Assembly (NCBI GenBank): GCA_003531155.1
Contig: DQHR01000068.1
Coordinates: 1-19,025, forward strand
DNA from: Bacteroidales bacterium
Lineage (GTDB): Bacteria > Bacteroidota > Bacteroidia > Bacteroidales > Tenuifilaceae
Direction: 5' to 3'
DNA length: 19,025 bases
Shown: piece by piece, positions 1 through 6,867 of the stretch
How the letters are laid out: each line of letters starts with the position of its first letter
Numbering within the stretch: the first letter of the stretch is position 1
Notes under the pieces: model-generated
The model's database searches: none
Told to the model about the DNA's origin: nothing
What the model saw: the letters and a program-made list of their open reading frames with translations, nothing else
Program-made: the position numbers and the translations under genes

Positions 1-728
1 CCAGCTTTAATTTCATTCCAAATATCAATATCAAAGTCGGCCCAGGTTTCAAAGCCAAACTTTCTATTTTTCCCAGCGGGTATATTATTGGCTAGCAAAG
101 CTGCCTCAATTGGGAATGTTCCTGAACCGCACATTGGGTCTATAAAATCGCACTTTTTATCCCAACCCGAAAGTAAAATAATCCCTGCCGCAAGAACTTC
201 ATTAATTGGGGCATCGGTAAGCTCAAGTCGGTAATTCCTTTTGCTAAGGGCAGTTCCTGAACTATCAAGCGATACTACAACCGTCCTATCATTGATATGA
301 ACGTTAATACGCATGTCGGGATTTTCAGGATCAACGGATGGTCTAATGCTATACCTTTCGCGGAACTGATCGGCTATGGCATCCTTAGATTTTAGCGCAA
401 CAAACTTGGAATGGGTAAAATAATCGCTGTGCGTGCTGCCATCAATGGCAAAAGTTCTATTGTAGCTGAAATAGTCGTTCCAGTCAATCTTCTTGATTTT
501 ATCGTAAAGCTGCTGCTCATTGGCTGCAAAAAAAGTGTTTATGGGTTTTAAAACCTTAACAGCTGTTCGTAGGAGCAGATTACATTTGTAAAGCATCGCT
601 TTATCGCCTTTAAACCTAACTGCTCGGCTTAATATTTCAATATTGGTTGCACCAATCTCGTTTAGCTCAGCAGCAAGCACCTCTTCGAGCCCGAAAATGG
701 TGGTTGCTATTATCTCAAATCGTTCCAA
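1..728 (-). CDS. THUMP-domain class I SAM-dependent RNA methyltransferase, 5' part (partial)
   Basis: Reading the minus strand from 728 to the left edge gives 242 codons without a stop. The first ~55 residues form the ferredoxin-like start seen in this family (FEIIATTIFGLEEVLAAEL). A THUMP-type RNA-binding region follows. At about 60-90 nt from the edge lies DPMCGSGTFPIEAA, which is SAM-binding motif I of the RlmL-N/YcbY and TrmN-like rRNA or tRNA guanine-N2 methyltransferases. The catalytic (D/N)PPY motif would lie beyond the left edge and cannot be seen. The likely substrate, 23S rRNA, is inferred from the family. An in-frame TAA sits at 741-743, and the only recognised initiation codon between it and the conserved start is TTG at 726-728. 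The first in-frame ATG is more than 40 residues in and would remove conserved sequence. The gene is divergent from the flavoprotein at 866. Confidence 0.9.
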   Translation of the reverse strand, partial: MERFEIIATTIFGLEEVLAAELNEIGATNIEILSRAVRFKGDKAMLYKCNLLLRTAVKVLKPINTFFAANEQQLYDKIKKIDWNDYFSYNRTFAIDGSTHSDYFTHSKFVALKSKDAIADQFRERYSIRPSVDPENPDMRINVHINDRTVVVSLDSSGTALSKRNYRLELTDAPINEVLAAGIILLSGWDKKCDFIDPMCGSGTFPIEAALLANNIPAGKNRKFGFETWADFDIDIWNEIKA

Positions 729-865
729 TGCTTTGGTTATTTAGTTCTTGTTTAATGTCCCAAAAGTAAAGTTTTTGTTCCAACATCTATCAGAAAACTC
801 TACCTTTATCGTGCTAAATGTGCAATATTCAACAAGATGAACTATTTCCTTAATATTGTAAAAGA

Positions 866-2080
866 ATGAAGGTTGGGATAATTGGTGGCGGTGCTGCTGG
901 ATTCTTTTCAGCAATTGCGGTTAAGGAGAACTATCCCGATACATCAGTAACAATCTTTGAAAAATCGCAAAAGGTTCTATCAAAGGTAAAAGTATCAGGA
1001 GGTGGAAGATGCAACGTTACCAATGGTTGCGATTCTATTGAAGAGCTTTGTAAAGCCTATCCTCGTGGGGGTAAAAACCTGAAAAGAGCGTTTCATACAT
1101 TCAGCAATAAGGACACCATCAAATGGTTTGAAAAAAGAGGTGTTCCGTTGGTTATTCAGAATGATAATTGTGTTTTTCCAGTATCGCAAGATTCTCAAAG
1201 CATTATTGACTGTTTTTTAAGGGAAGCAAAAAGGCTTCGAGTTGAAGTTGCCGTAGGCAAAGGGGTTAGAGCGATAATCCCAAAAGGAGAAAAATTAGAA
1301 ATCGTTTTTACTGATACTGAATTGCAATCGCAAATTTTCGATAAAGTGATTATTACAACAGGGGGCTCACCTAAAAAAGAAGGGTTAAAATGGTTGGAGG
1401 CTCTAGGTCATAAGATTGAAAATCCGGTTCCATCGTTATTTACCTTTAATATGCCCAACGAACCTATTACAAAGTTGATGGGCATTGTGATTGAGAATAC
1501 AATTGTAAGTATTCAGGGCACAAAGATTAAATCCGTTGGGCCTCTTCTCATCACCCATTGGGGAATGAGTGGTCCGGCCATACTTAAGCTTTCATCGTTT
1601 GGGGCAAGGGAATTGAGCCAGATGAACTATCAGTTTATGGTTCAAGTTAATTGGGTAAATGAGCAAAATAACGATATTGTAATTGAAGTGCTAAACCGAA
1701 TTGCTCGCGAAAACCCAAATAAATTATTATCCAATCTCCGTCCTTACGCCTTGCCCGAAAGGCTTTGGCATTTCCTGCTCGACAAGATTAATCTTCCTCA
1801 AAGTAAGAAATGGAGTGAACTAGGGAAAAAAGGGATTAACCAGCTAACAACAATTCTTACAAACGATGTTTATGCGGTAAATGGTAAATCGACCTTTAAG
1901 GAGGAGTTTGTAACCTGCGGTGGTGTAAGTCTTCAAAGTGTAGACCTAAACACCATGCAAAGCAAGATTTGCAAAAACCTCTATTTTGCTGGCGAAGTCA
2001 TGGATATCGATGCTATAACAGGTGGTTATAACTTACAAGCAGCTTGGACAACAGGGTATATTGCTGGTAAACTACAATAA
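866..2080 (+). CDS. NAD(P)/FAD-dependent oxidoreductase, HI0933/YhiN family
   Basis: This 404-residue protein has the usual length for the HI0933/YhiN ('aminoacetone oxidase family') flavoproteins. Residues 3-12 carry the Rossmann dinucleotide fold (GIIGGGAAG) for FAD. Residues 45-53 are the family signature GGGRCNVTN. The C-terminal FAD-closing segment AGEVMDIDAITGGYNLQ lies near residues 375-392. The middle (about 190-340) would be the inserted beta-barrel/helical domain typical of the family. It is a cytosolic flavoprotein whose physiological substrate is not established, so no reaction is assigned. The ATG at 866 begins right at the first beta strand, leaving no room for an upstream start. 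The gene is transcribed alone: a divergent methyltransferase lies upstream and a convergent gene downstream, separated by a hairpin terminator. Confidence 0.93.
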   Translation: MKVGIIGGGAAGFFSAIAVKENYPDTSVTIFEKSQKVLSKVKVSGGGRCNVTNGCDSIEELCKAYPRGGKNLKRAFHTFSNKDTIKWFEKRGVPLVIQNDNCVFPVSQDSQSIIDCFLREAKRLRVEVAVGKGVRAIIPKGEKLEIVFTDTELQSQIFDKVIITTGGSPKKEGLKWLEALGHKIENPVPSLFTFNMPNEPITKLMGIVIENTIVSIQGTKIKSVGPLLITHWGMSGPAILKLSSFGARELSQMNYQFMVQVNWVNEQNNDIVIEVLNRIARENPNKLLSNLRPYALPERLWHFLLDKINLPQSKKWSELGKKGINQLTTILTNDVYAVNGKSTFKEEFVTCGGVSLQSVDLNTMQSKICKNLYFAGEVMDIDAITGGYNLQAAWTTGYIAGKLQ

Positions 2081-2082
2081 AA

Positions 2083-2104
2083 AAGACGAGGTGACCCTCG
2101 TCTT
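2083..2104. terminator. Rho-independent terminator shared by convergent genes
   Basis: A perfect 9-bp stem (AAGACGAGG / CCTCGTCTT) encloses the 4-nt loop TGAC, 2 bp after the flavoprotein stop. Read on the minus strand, the hairpin is followed by a run of T (complement of the A run at 2079-2084), so it is a good terminator for the DUF2807 gene. On the plus strand the following tract is weaker (TCTCGTTT), but the same stem could also stop the flavoprotein transcript. Confidence 0.85.
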
Positions 2105-2125
2105 CTCGTTTAAATCGCAAACTAT

Positions 2126-2818
2126 TTACAAACTGCTTATCGAGCCAAAACCCGAGCAGTCTCTACTGATAATTGGGCGTCCAGCATAGCGAATTTTTCC
2201 CATTCCCGAAACAGAAGCATCAAGTCTTTCAACCGCATAAACAGATGCCCTAGCAACTCCACTAACATCAACCTTGCAATTTTCAGCCTTAAACTCTGAT
2301 GCATCAATTTTACCTACTCCGCTAATTTCGATATTAAGGTTTTCTGTTTCGCCAACAATTGCTCCTGAAAGAACACCACTCGCATCGAGCTTAAATTTTT
2401 GGGTATTAATATTTAAATCAAGATTTGCTACTCCACTAACATCAACTTCAAGTTCATCATACTTAGTAAGTTTCGGAGTTGAAATATCCACAACTCCGCT
2501 TAATGATAGCTCCTTTAAATCAGGAAGTGTAATAGTAATCGAAACGTCATCTTTGTGTTGATGATGTTTGTCGTTATAAATTTCTAATCTATCGCCCCTT
2601 AATCTTACCTTTACATCTTCTAATGCATCATTATCGCCTGTAATTGTAACCGATGCCTTATCGGCTTGAATTAATGTAACCTTACAAGCGAGACTCAGTT
2701 CAACTCTCTTAACACCTGTTACATCTGGAATTGTTGGTTGCGCATTAAGGTTAACCGCAATTAATGTCAGTAATGAAATGCCAATAGTGGCAACGATTTT
2801 TAATAGTGTAGTTTTCAT
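2126..2818 (-). CDS. Secreted DUF2807 (GIN-domain, putative autotransporter adhesin head-like) protein
   Basis: From the ATG at 2816-2818 the gene encodes 230 residues. It begins with a signal peptide (MKTTLLKIVATIGISLLTLIAVNLNA, cleavage before QPTIP), so the mature protein is exported. The rest matches the DUF2807/GIN-domain pattern: an entry strand (VKRVELSLACKVTLIQ), then DRLEIYND, then short beta repeats punctuated by SGV or SGM (VDVSGVANLDL, LDASGVLSG, IEISGVGKIDA, VDVSGVARASV, ASVSGMGKIRY). This is the pattern expected of a beta-solenoid. The protein ends with SGFGSISSL. An in-frame ATG ten codons upstream (2846-2848) would put polar residues before the signal peptide, so the internal start is preferred. 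The role is unknown: such proteins are common in the envelopes of Bacteroidota and 'adhesin head' is only a family name. It is a single gene ending at the hairpin at 2083-2104. Confidence 0.88.
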   Translation of the reverse strand: MKTTLLKIVATIGISLLTLIAVNLNAQPTIPDVTGVKRVELSLACKVTLIQADKASVTITGDNDALEDVKVRLRGDRLEIYNDKHHQHKDDVSITITLPDLKELSLSGVVDISTPKLTKYDELEVDVSGVANLDLNINTQKFKLDASGVLSGAIVGETENLNIEISGVGKIDASEFKAENCKVDVSGVARASVYAVERLDASVSGMGKIRYAGRPIISRDCSGFGSISSL

Positions 2819-2977
2819 AGTATTTTGAATTTTGTTTTTTATAAACATTTAATATCCTAATAGACGTATTAAAATCCAATTTGCTGCTTGTACCTGAAAG
2901 AAATGTAACTTTTATCCATTTACATAGTAATAGGAAAAGATTGTTATATTGCACAAATTATTTCTAGCACAATTCGC

Positions 2978-3874
2978 ATGAGCATTCTCGGGGCGTTCCT
3001 ATTTTTTATCTTAGTAGTAATTGTTGGAATTATTCCTTTCCCAATTATCTACGGATTTTCAAATTTTCTTCGATTCATCACTGAGAAAATAATTGGTTAT
3101 CGGAAAAAAATAATTGAAACAAACCTAGTGGGTTCATTCCCAAATAAATCTAAAGCAGAGATTAATAAAATAATTATTCTTTACTATAAAAACCTTACAG
3201 ATGTTATAGTTGAAGGGATAAGAGCCTTTACAATGAACCGTCGCCAAATTCTAAAGCGTCATAAAATAATTAATCCCGAAATCCTTGAACCATATTTACT
3301 ATCGGGACAAAGCATTATTGGGGTAACCGGACATTTCAGCAATTGGGAATGGGGTTCATTATCGGCTGGTATGCAGGTTAAGCACAATGTTGTTGCATTT
3401 TATAAACCTCTAAAAAATAGGTATATCGATAAATTTGTGAGATGGAGCAGAACCAAATTTGGCACGACACTCGCATCTATTGCAGAAACCTCTCTTACTT
3501 TTGAAAATCATAAAGATTCTCCTACAATCTTTCTAATGGCAACTGATCAAGGTGTTCCTAAGCGCTACCTAGATAAAGCTTATTGGATCCATTTTCTGAA
3601 TCGTGAAACAGCCTTCCTTTATGGGGCAGAAAAATATGCAAAACTACACAACCTTCCTGTTATTTATATTGACATTCAAAGAGTTAAGCGCGGATACTAT
3701 CAGGTAGAACTATCAGTTCTAACCAATGAACCACGAAGTTTCGAGGACGGAGTTGTTACCAAGATGTTTGCTGAAAGGTTAGAATCTATCATTACGCAAA
3801 AACCTGAAGATTGGCTTTGGTCGCATAAACGATGGAAATACAAACGCCCTGCAAACATTGAAATGATTAAATAA
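2978..3874 (+). CDS. LpxL/HtrB-like lysophospholipid / lipid A acyltransferase
   Basis: This 298-residue protein has the length and layout of the LpxL/HtrB lauroyl-acyltransferase family. An N-terminal membrane segment (about residues 3-30) is followed by a basic juxtamembrane stretch (YRKKIIETNLVGSFP). The catalytic H-X4-E motif is visible as HFSNWE, with His119 and Glu124. Further family features are FLMATDQGVPK and the C-terminal WLWSHKRWKYK. The expected reaction is transfer of a secondary acyl chain to a lipid A precursor, or a related lipid acylation such as ornithine or amino lipids, on the inner leaflet of the inner membrane. The exact acceptor cannot be read from sequence. The start at 2978 places the hydrophobic helix at the N-terminus. 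The gene converges on the acyl-CoA ligase, stops 4 bp from it, and has no terminator of its own. Confidence 0.9.
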   Translation: MSILGAFLFFILVVIVGIIPFPIIYGFSNFLRFITEKIIGYRKKIIETNLVGSFPNKSKAEINKIIILYYKNLTDVIVEGIRAFTMNRRQILKRHKIINPEILEPYLLSGQSIIGVTGHFSNWEWGSLSAGMQVKHNVVAFYKPLKNRYIDKFVRWSRTKFGTTLASIAETSLTFENHKDSPTIFLMATDQGVPKRYLDKAYWIHFLNRETAFLYGAEKYAKLHNLPVIYIDIQRVKRGYYQVELSVLTNEPRSFEDGVVTKMFAERLESIITQKPEDWLWSHKRWKYKRPANIEMIK

Positions 3875-3878
3875 TCAA

Positions 3879-5663
3879 TTACGCATACATCTCATCAATC
3901 ATTTCGCTATATAATTCTGCAAGTTTATTACGACGTACTTTTAAGGTGTTAGTTAAGCCTCCATTTTGAATACTAAAAGGCTCTGCAAGAAGTTTGAATT
4001 TAATAACCTTTTCGTATGGACTAAACTCCTCTTGGATTTTTTCAATTCTTGATTGGTAGAAATGAATTATTTTCTCGTGGCTAACCAATTCTTCATTACT
4101 AAGATTTTCTAACCCCAAGCACTTAGCTTCTTTTTTAAGCATATCAAACGAAGGGACTATCAGCGCAGTAACATACTTACGCCCATCACCAATTGGAAGT
4201 ATTTGCTCAATAAAATTATCTTGAATAAATAGTAACTCTATTTTTTGTGGCGAGATATATTTCCCCACAGATGTTTTCATTAAATCTTTGATTCTATCTG
4301 TCATAACCAAATCGCCATTTTCTGTCAAATAGCCCTTGTCACCAGTATAGTACCATCCATCTTTTAGAACTTTTTCAGTATCTAATGGTTTTTTATAGTA
4401 ACCCTGAAAGAGCGTTTTTCCTTTGACCATTATCTCATTCTCGGGACTAATTTTCACCTCAATACCAGGCATAACAGAGCCTACAGTATCGAAATCGTAT
4501 ACATCATCTTTAAAGCACGAAACGGTGGCTGTTGTTTCTGTTGTGCCATATCCATAACATACAGTAATTCCTGCTGCATGAAAGAATCTTAAATGAGCCT
4601 TCGAGATGGCCGCTCCAGCACATGGCATAAATCGAATATTACCACCAAATACCTTCCTGAATTTTTCTAAAACTAATTTATCGGCAATGCTATACTTAAA
4701 AGATAGAAGTGTCGGCACTTTAGCATTTTTTGACAAATAATCCGAACGCTTATGCCCAACGCATATAGCCCAATTAAAGATTGCTCTTTTAATGCCAGGC
4801 CACTTTGATATTTCTAGCTGTACTCCATCGTAAGTTTTTTCAAAAAAACGAGGAACCGCACACATCACAGTAGGCTTTATCCTTGGTAATAGGTTTACTA
4901 CCTCTCTAGGATTCTCAATAAACACATTGATTGCTCCGCAGTGCAATATATAGAATGTCCATGTACGCTCAAAAACATGGCTTAATGGAAGAAAACATGC
5001 AGATACATCAGTTTTGCTAACCTTTAGCCGTTCATCATGAATTTTAAAAGTATAAATATAAGAAGCATGTGTTAGCATTACTCCTTTTGATTCGCCGGTA
5101 GTTCCTGATGTATAGATAATTGTAGCAAGATCCTCAGGTTTTGCTTCACTTTTTACTTTAAGCAAATCATCTTGAAACTGATTAGTTCCAGCAAGTTGAA
5201 TAAATTCCGTCCATCCTATACATTTGTTGTTATCACAAGAAATATTAGAATCGAAAACTACAATTTTCTTAACTGTTTCAGAATTCTCAAGAAGCCAACT
5301 TGCTTTCTCATATTGTTCCTTATTTCCAACAAAAATAAGCCTCATTTTGGTTTCATCGGCAATATATTTCAACTGCTGTCGCGATGATGTAGCATAGAAC
5401 GGAACAGTTACACCTCTAACTCCCAAAATGCCTAAATCGGCAACAACCCATTCTGGTCTATTATCGCTAAATATCCCAACATTATCAGCAAAGCCATAAC
5501 CCAACGAAATTAATGACCGGGAAACACTACTTATTAATTCGGATAACTGATTCCAGCTAATGCTCTTATAAGAGCCCGTTTTTTCGCATTTATACCTAAA
5601 TGCATCAAGATTATCAAGCCTTTTGGCTTGTTCTTCAACCATGCAAACAATGTTCTCTTTCAT
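3879..5663 (-). CDS. AMP-forming long-chain acyl-CoA synthetase
   Basis: From the ATG at 5661-5663 this encodes 594 residues, typical for long-chain fatty-acid-CoA ligases of the ANL superfamily. The P-loop-like A3 motif YTSGTTGESKG is at residues 184-194. The A5 motif YGTTET is at 372-377. The A7 aspartate lies in YYTGD (438-442) and the hinge region in DRIKDLMKTSVGKYISP (from about 456), which introduces the C-terminal lid. The enzyme activates fatty acids to acyl-AMP and then acyl-CoA, for membrane lipid synthesis or degradation. Chain-length preference is inferred from family resemblance. A longer frame starts at 5690 (MYIATSIFF), but it overlaps a 17-bp palindrome and adds sequence foreign to the family, so the Met at 5663 is preferred. 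It is monocistronic, lying between convergent and tandem neighbours. Confidence 0.93.
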   Translation of the reverse strand: MKENIVCMVEEQAKRLDNLDAFRYKCEKTGSYKSISWNQLSELISSVSRSLISLGYGFADNVGIFSDNRPEWVVADLGILGVRGVTVPFYATSSRQQLKYIADETKMRLIFVGNKEQYEKASWLLENSETVKKIVVFDSNISCDNNKCIGWTEFIQLAGTNQFQDDLLKVKSEAKPEDLATIIYTSGTTGESKGVMLTHASYIYTFKIHDERLKVSKTDVSACFLPLSHVFERTWTFYILHCGAINVFIENPREVVNLLPRIKPTVMCAVPRFFEKTYDGVQLEISKWPGIKRAIFNWAICVGHKRSDYLSKNAKVPTLLSFKYSIADKLVLEKFRKVFGGNIRFMPCAGAAISKAHLRFFHAAGITVCYGYGTTETTATVSCFKDDVYDFDTVGSVMPGIEVKISPENEIMVKGKTLFQGYYKKPLDTEKVLKDGWYYTGDKGYLTENGDLVMTDRIKDLMKTSVGKYISPQKIELLFIQDNFIEQILPIGDGRKYVTALIVPSFDMLKKEAKCLGLENLSNEELVSHEKIIHFYQSRIEKIQEEFSPYEKVIKFKLLAEPFSIQNGGLTNTLKVRRNKLAELYSEMIDEMYA

Positions 5664-5679
5664 AAAAAAGATTGAGGTT

Positions 5680-5696
5680 GCAATATACAATATTGC
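5680..5696. promoter_or_regulatory. 17-bp palindrome upstream of acyl-CoA synthetase (candidate operator)
   Basis: GCAATAT-ACA-ATATTGC is a perfect 7-bp inverted repeat with a 3-bp spacer. It lies 17-33 bp upstream of the chosen start at 5663. Its position, directly in front of a fatty-acid activation gene and inside the expected promoter or leader, fits a binding site for a dimeric repressor. It also contains TATATTGC on the minus strand, which is near the Bacteroidota -7 element (TAnnTTTG), so part of it may be the promoter itself. Confidence 0.45.
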
Positions 5697-5701
5697 TTAA
5701 A

Positions 5702-5737
5702 TAAAAAAAGCGTCGATTAAAACGCTTAATAAAAAAA
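5702..5737 (-). terminator. Rho-independent terminator of the 5745-6626 gene
   Basis: On the minus strand, a 6-bp stem (AAGCGT / ACGCTT at 5708-5713 and 5722-5727) with an 8-nt loop is followed by a run of T (complement of the A run at 5703-5709). It lies just after the stop at 5745 and before the promoter of the acyl-CoA ligase gene, so it separates the two tandem minus-strand units. A second A run at 5731-5737 precedes the stem. Confidence 0.75.
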
Positions 5738-5744
5738 CTAATAG

Positions 5745-6626
5745 CTAATCCTCTCCCAATGGAATAGTTACCCCAAGCCAAGGAATCGCCACAAATTGTT
5801 CCATGCCGCTAACTACGGGTATTACCAGTCCATAATCAAGCGCCACTTTCCTAATAAGCGATCTACCTCCTATCAATGAAAGCATCACTCGCTCATCGTC
5901 AATTGGCAAAAAATAGTTTTCAGCCATAACATAGCCCCTTTTACCAGCTGGAATCTTAAAGCAAAGCGATATTGTTGGCCTATCCGACCAAGAGTTCCCA
6001 TAATAGCCATAGCCTAATCCTATAGACAAATTCTTTTGACCCGAACCGAAAGTAATCACTCCATAACCATAACCAAAAGCCTCGTTATCCTCGCCTAAAA
6101 CTGATGCAACAAGTATTCCTGCACCTAAATTAACTTTATCCTTTTTTAATGGAATAGAAACCTTAGGAGTAATCCAAACAGGTGAAGAGGCTCCTGCAAA
6201 AAGAAACAAGGGAACAACCCCTGCGCTAATCGAAAAATTGTCGGTGAAACCATAACCAAATTGATTGTAAAAAATCCACATATTCTGATAGTATCCACTG
6301 CCTTTTTTAAGTCCATAACCATTTGAAGTAGTAAAATACCTAGATGAGTGCAATTCCCCATACGAAACACCACCTCCGCTCACCCTCTCTTTGCTTATTA
6401 CACTTAGCTTTGTTACATCTTTTTGATTTATTGTAATCTCGCCAAGGTTAGCTGTTTTGAGACGAATATAATCTGAATTCATAATAATTATATGTCCAAC
6501 ATATTCGTTGCCATCAACAGTTTCAACTTTATAAAATTTTGAACTATCAGAAACCTCTTGGCTACATGCTGTTTTAAAACTAAATAAGCAAAACATTAAT
6601 AACAGTACTTGTAACGTTTTTTTCAT
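5745..6626 (-). CDS. Secreted protein of unknown function, SH3/Sm-like N-terminal module plus probable beta-barrel
   Basis: This 293-residue protein begins with a clear signal peptide (MKKTLQVLLLMFCLFSFKTACS, probable cleavage before QEVSD). Residues about 31-77 form a small all-beta module (YKVETVDGNEYVGHIII ... LGEITINQKDVTKLSV), which resembles the Sm/SH3-like start seen in many Bacteroidota envelope proteins. The remainder is rich in Gly and aromatic residues with alternating strands (YGFTDNFSISAGVVPLF, NLSIGLGYGYYGNSW, KVALDYGLVIPVVSG), as in an 8-12-stranded outer-membrane beta-barrel. It closes with WLGVTIPLGED. I do not recognise a named family. An outer-membrane location is inferred from the signal peptide and strand pattern. 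It forms its own minus-strand unit with a terminator at 5702-5737 and is divergent from the efflux operon. A lipoprotein reading of TAC as a lipobox is possible but weak. Confidence 0.8.
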   Translation of the reverse strand: MKKTLQVLLLMFCLFSFKTACSQEVSDSSKFYKVETVDGNEYVGHIIIMNSDYIRLKTANLGEITINQKDVTKLSVISKERVSGGGVSYGELHSSRYFTTSNGYGLKKGSGYYQNMWIFYNQFGYGFTDNFSISAGVVPLFLFAGASSPVWITPKVSIPLKKDKVNLGAGILVASVLGEDNEAFGYGYGVITFGSGQKNLSIGLGYGYYGNSWSDRPTISLCFKIPAGKRGYVMAENYFLPIDDERVMLSLIGGRSLIRKVALDYGLVIPVVSGMEQFVAIPWLGVTIPLGED

Positions 6627-6783
6627 ATTGCTAATTTTTATAGATGTCTTAAAATAAAGTTAATAATAATAACTCATATGCCAAAAAATAGATTTATTAA
6701 AATATGAAATACATTAACCTGTCTTTTCTACCTATAGATATAAATACATAAATCTAAATTAATGAAAATCAGTATTTAGTGCT

Positions 6784-6802
6784 TTGTAACAATTTGTTAC
6801 AA
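6784..6802. promoter_or_regulatory. Perfect 19-bp palindrome upstream of the efflux operon (candidate operator)
   Basis: TTGTAACAA-T-TTGTTACAA has two perfect 9-bp arms around a single T. It ends 65 bp before the ATG of the outer-membrane channel gene, inside the only sizeable non-coding stretch of the operon. Such symmetry fits a site for a dimeric regulator. The natural suspect is the response regulator encoded in the same operon, although OmpR-type proteins more often use direct repeats; an unlinked TetR- or MarR-type protein is the alternative. A terminator is unlikely because the stem is AT-rich and no T run follows. Confidence 0.55.
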
Positions 6803-6867
6803 TTCCGAAAAAAGTGCCTTACAAATGGGTGGTTATTTTGCTCCTGAATCAATTATGGCACTTAACA

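Noticed and set aside
2751..2954. A 67-codon minus-strand frame overlapping the start of the DUF2807 gene
   Set aside because: It overlaps the signal-peptide coding region and promoter of the real gene in another frame and has no recognisable features.
6784..6802. Reading the 19-bp palindrome as a terminator of an upstream transcript
   Set aside because: The stem is AT-rich, no T run follows, and no plus-strand gene ends upstream of it.
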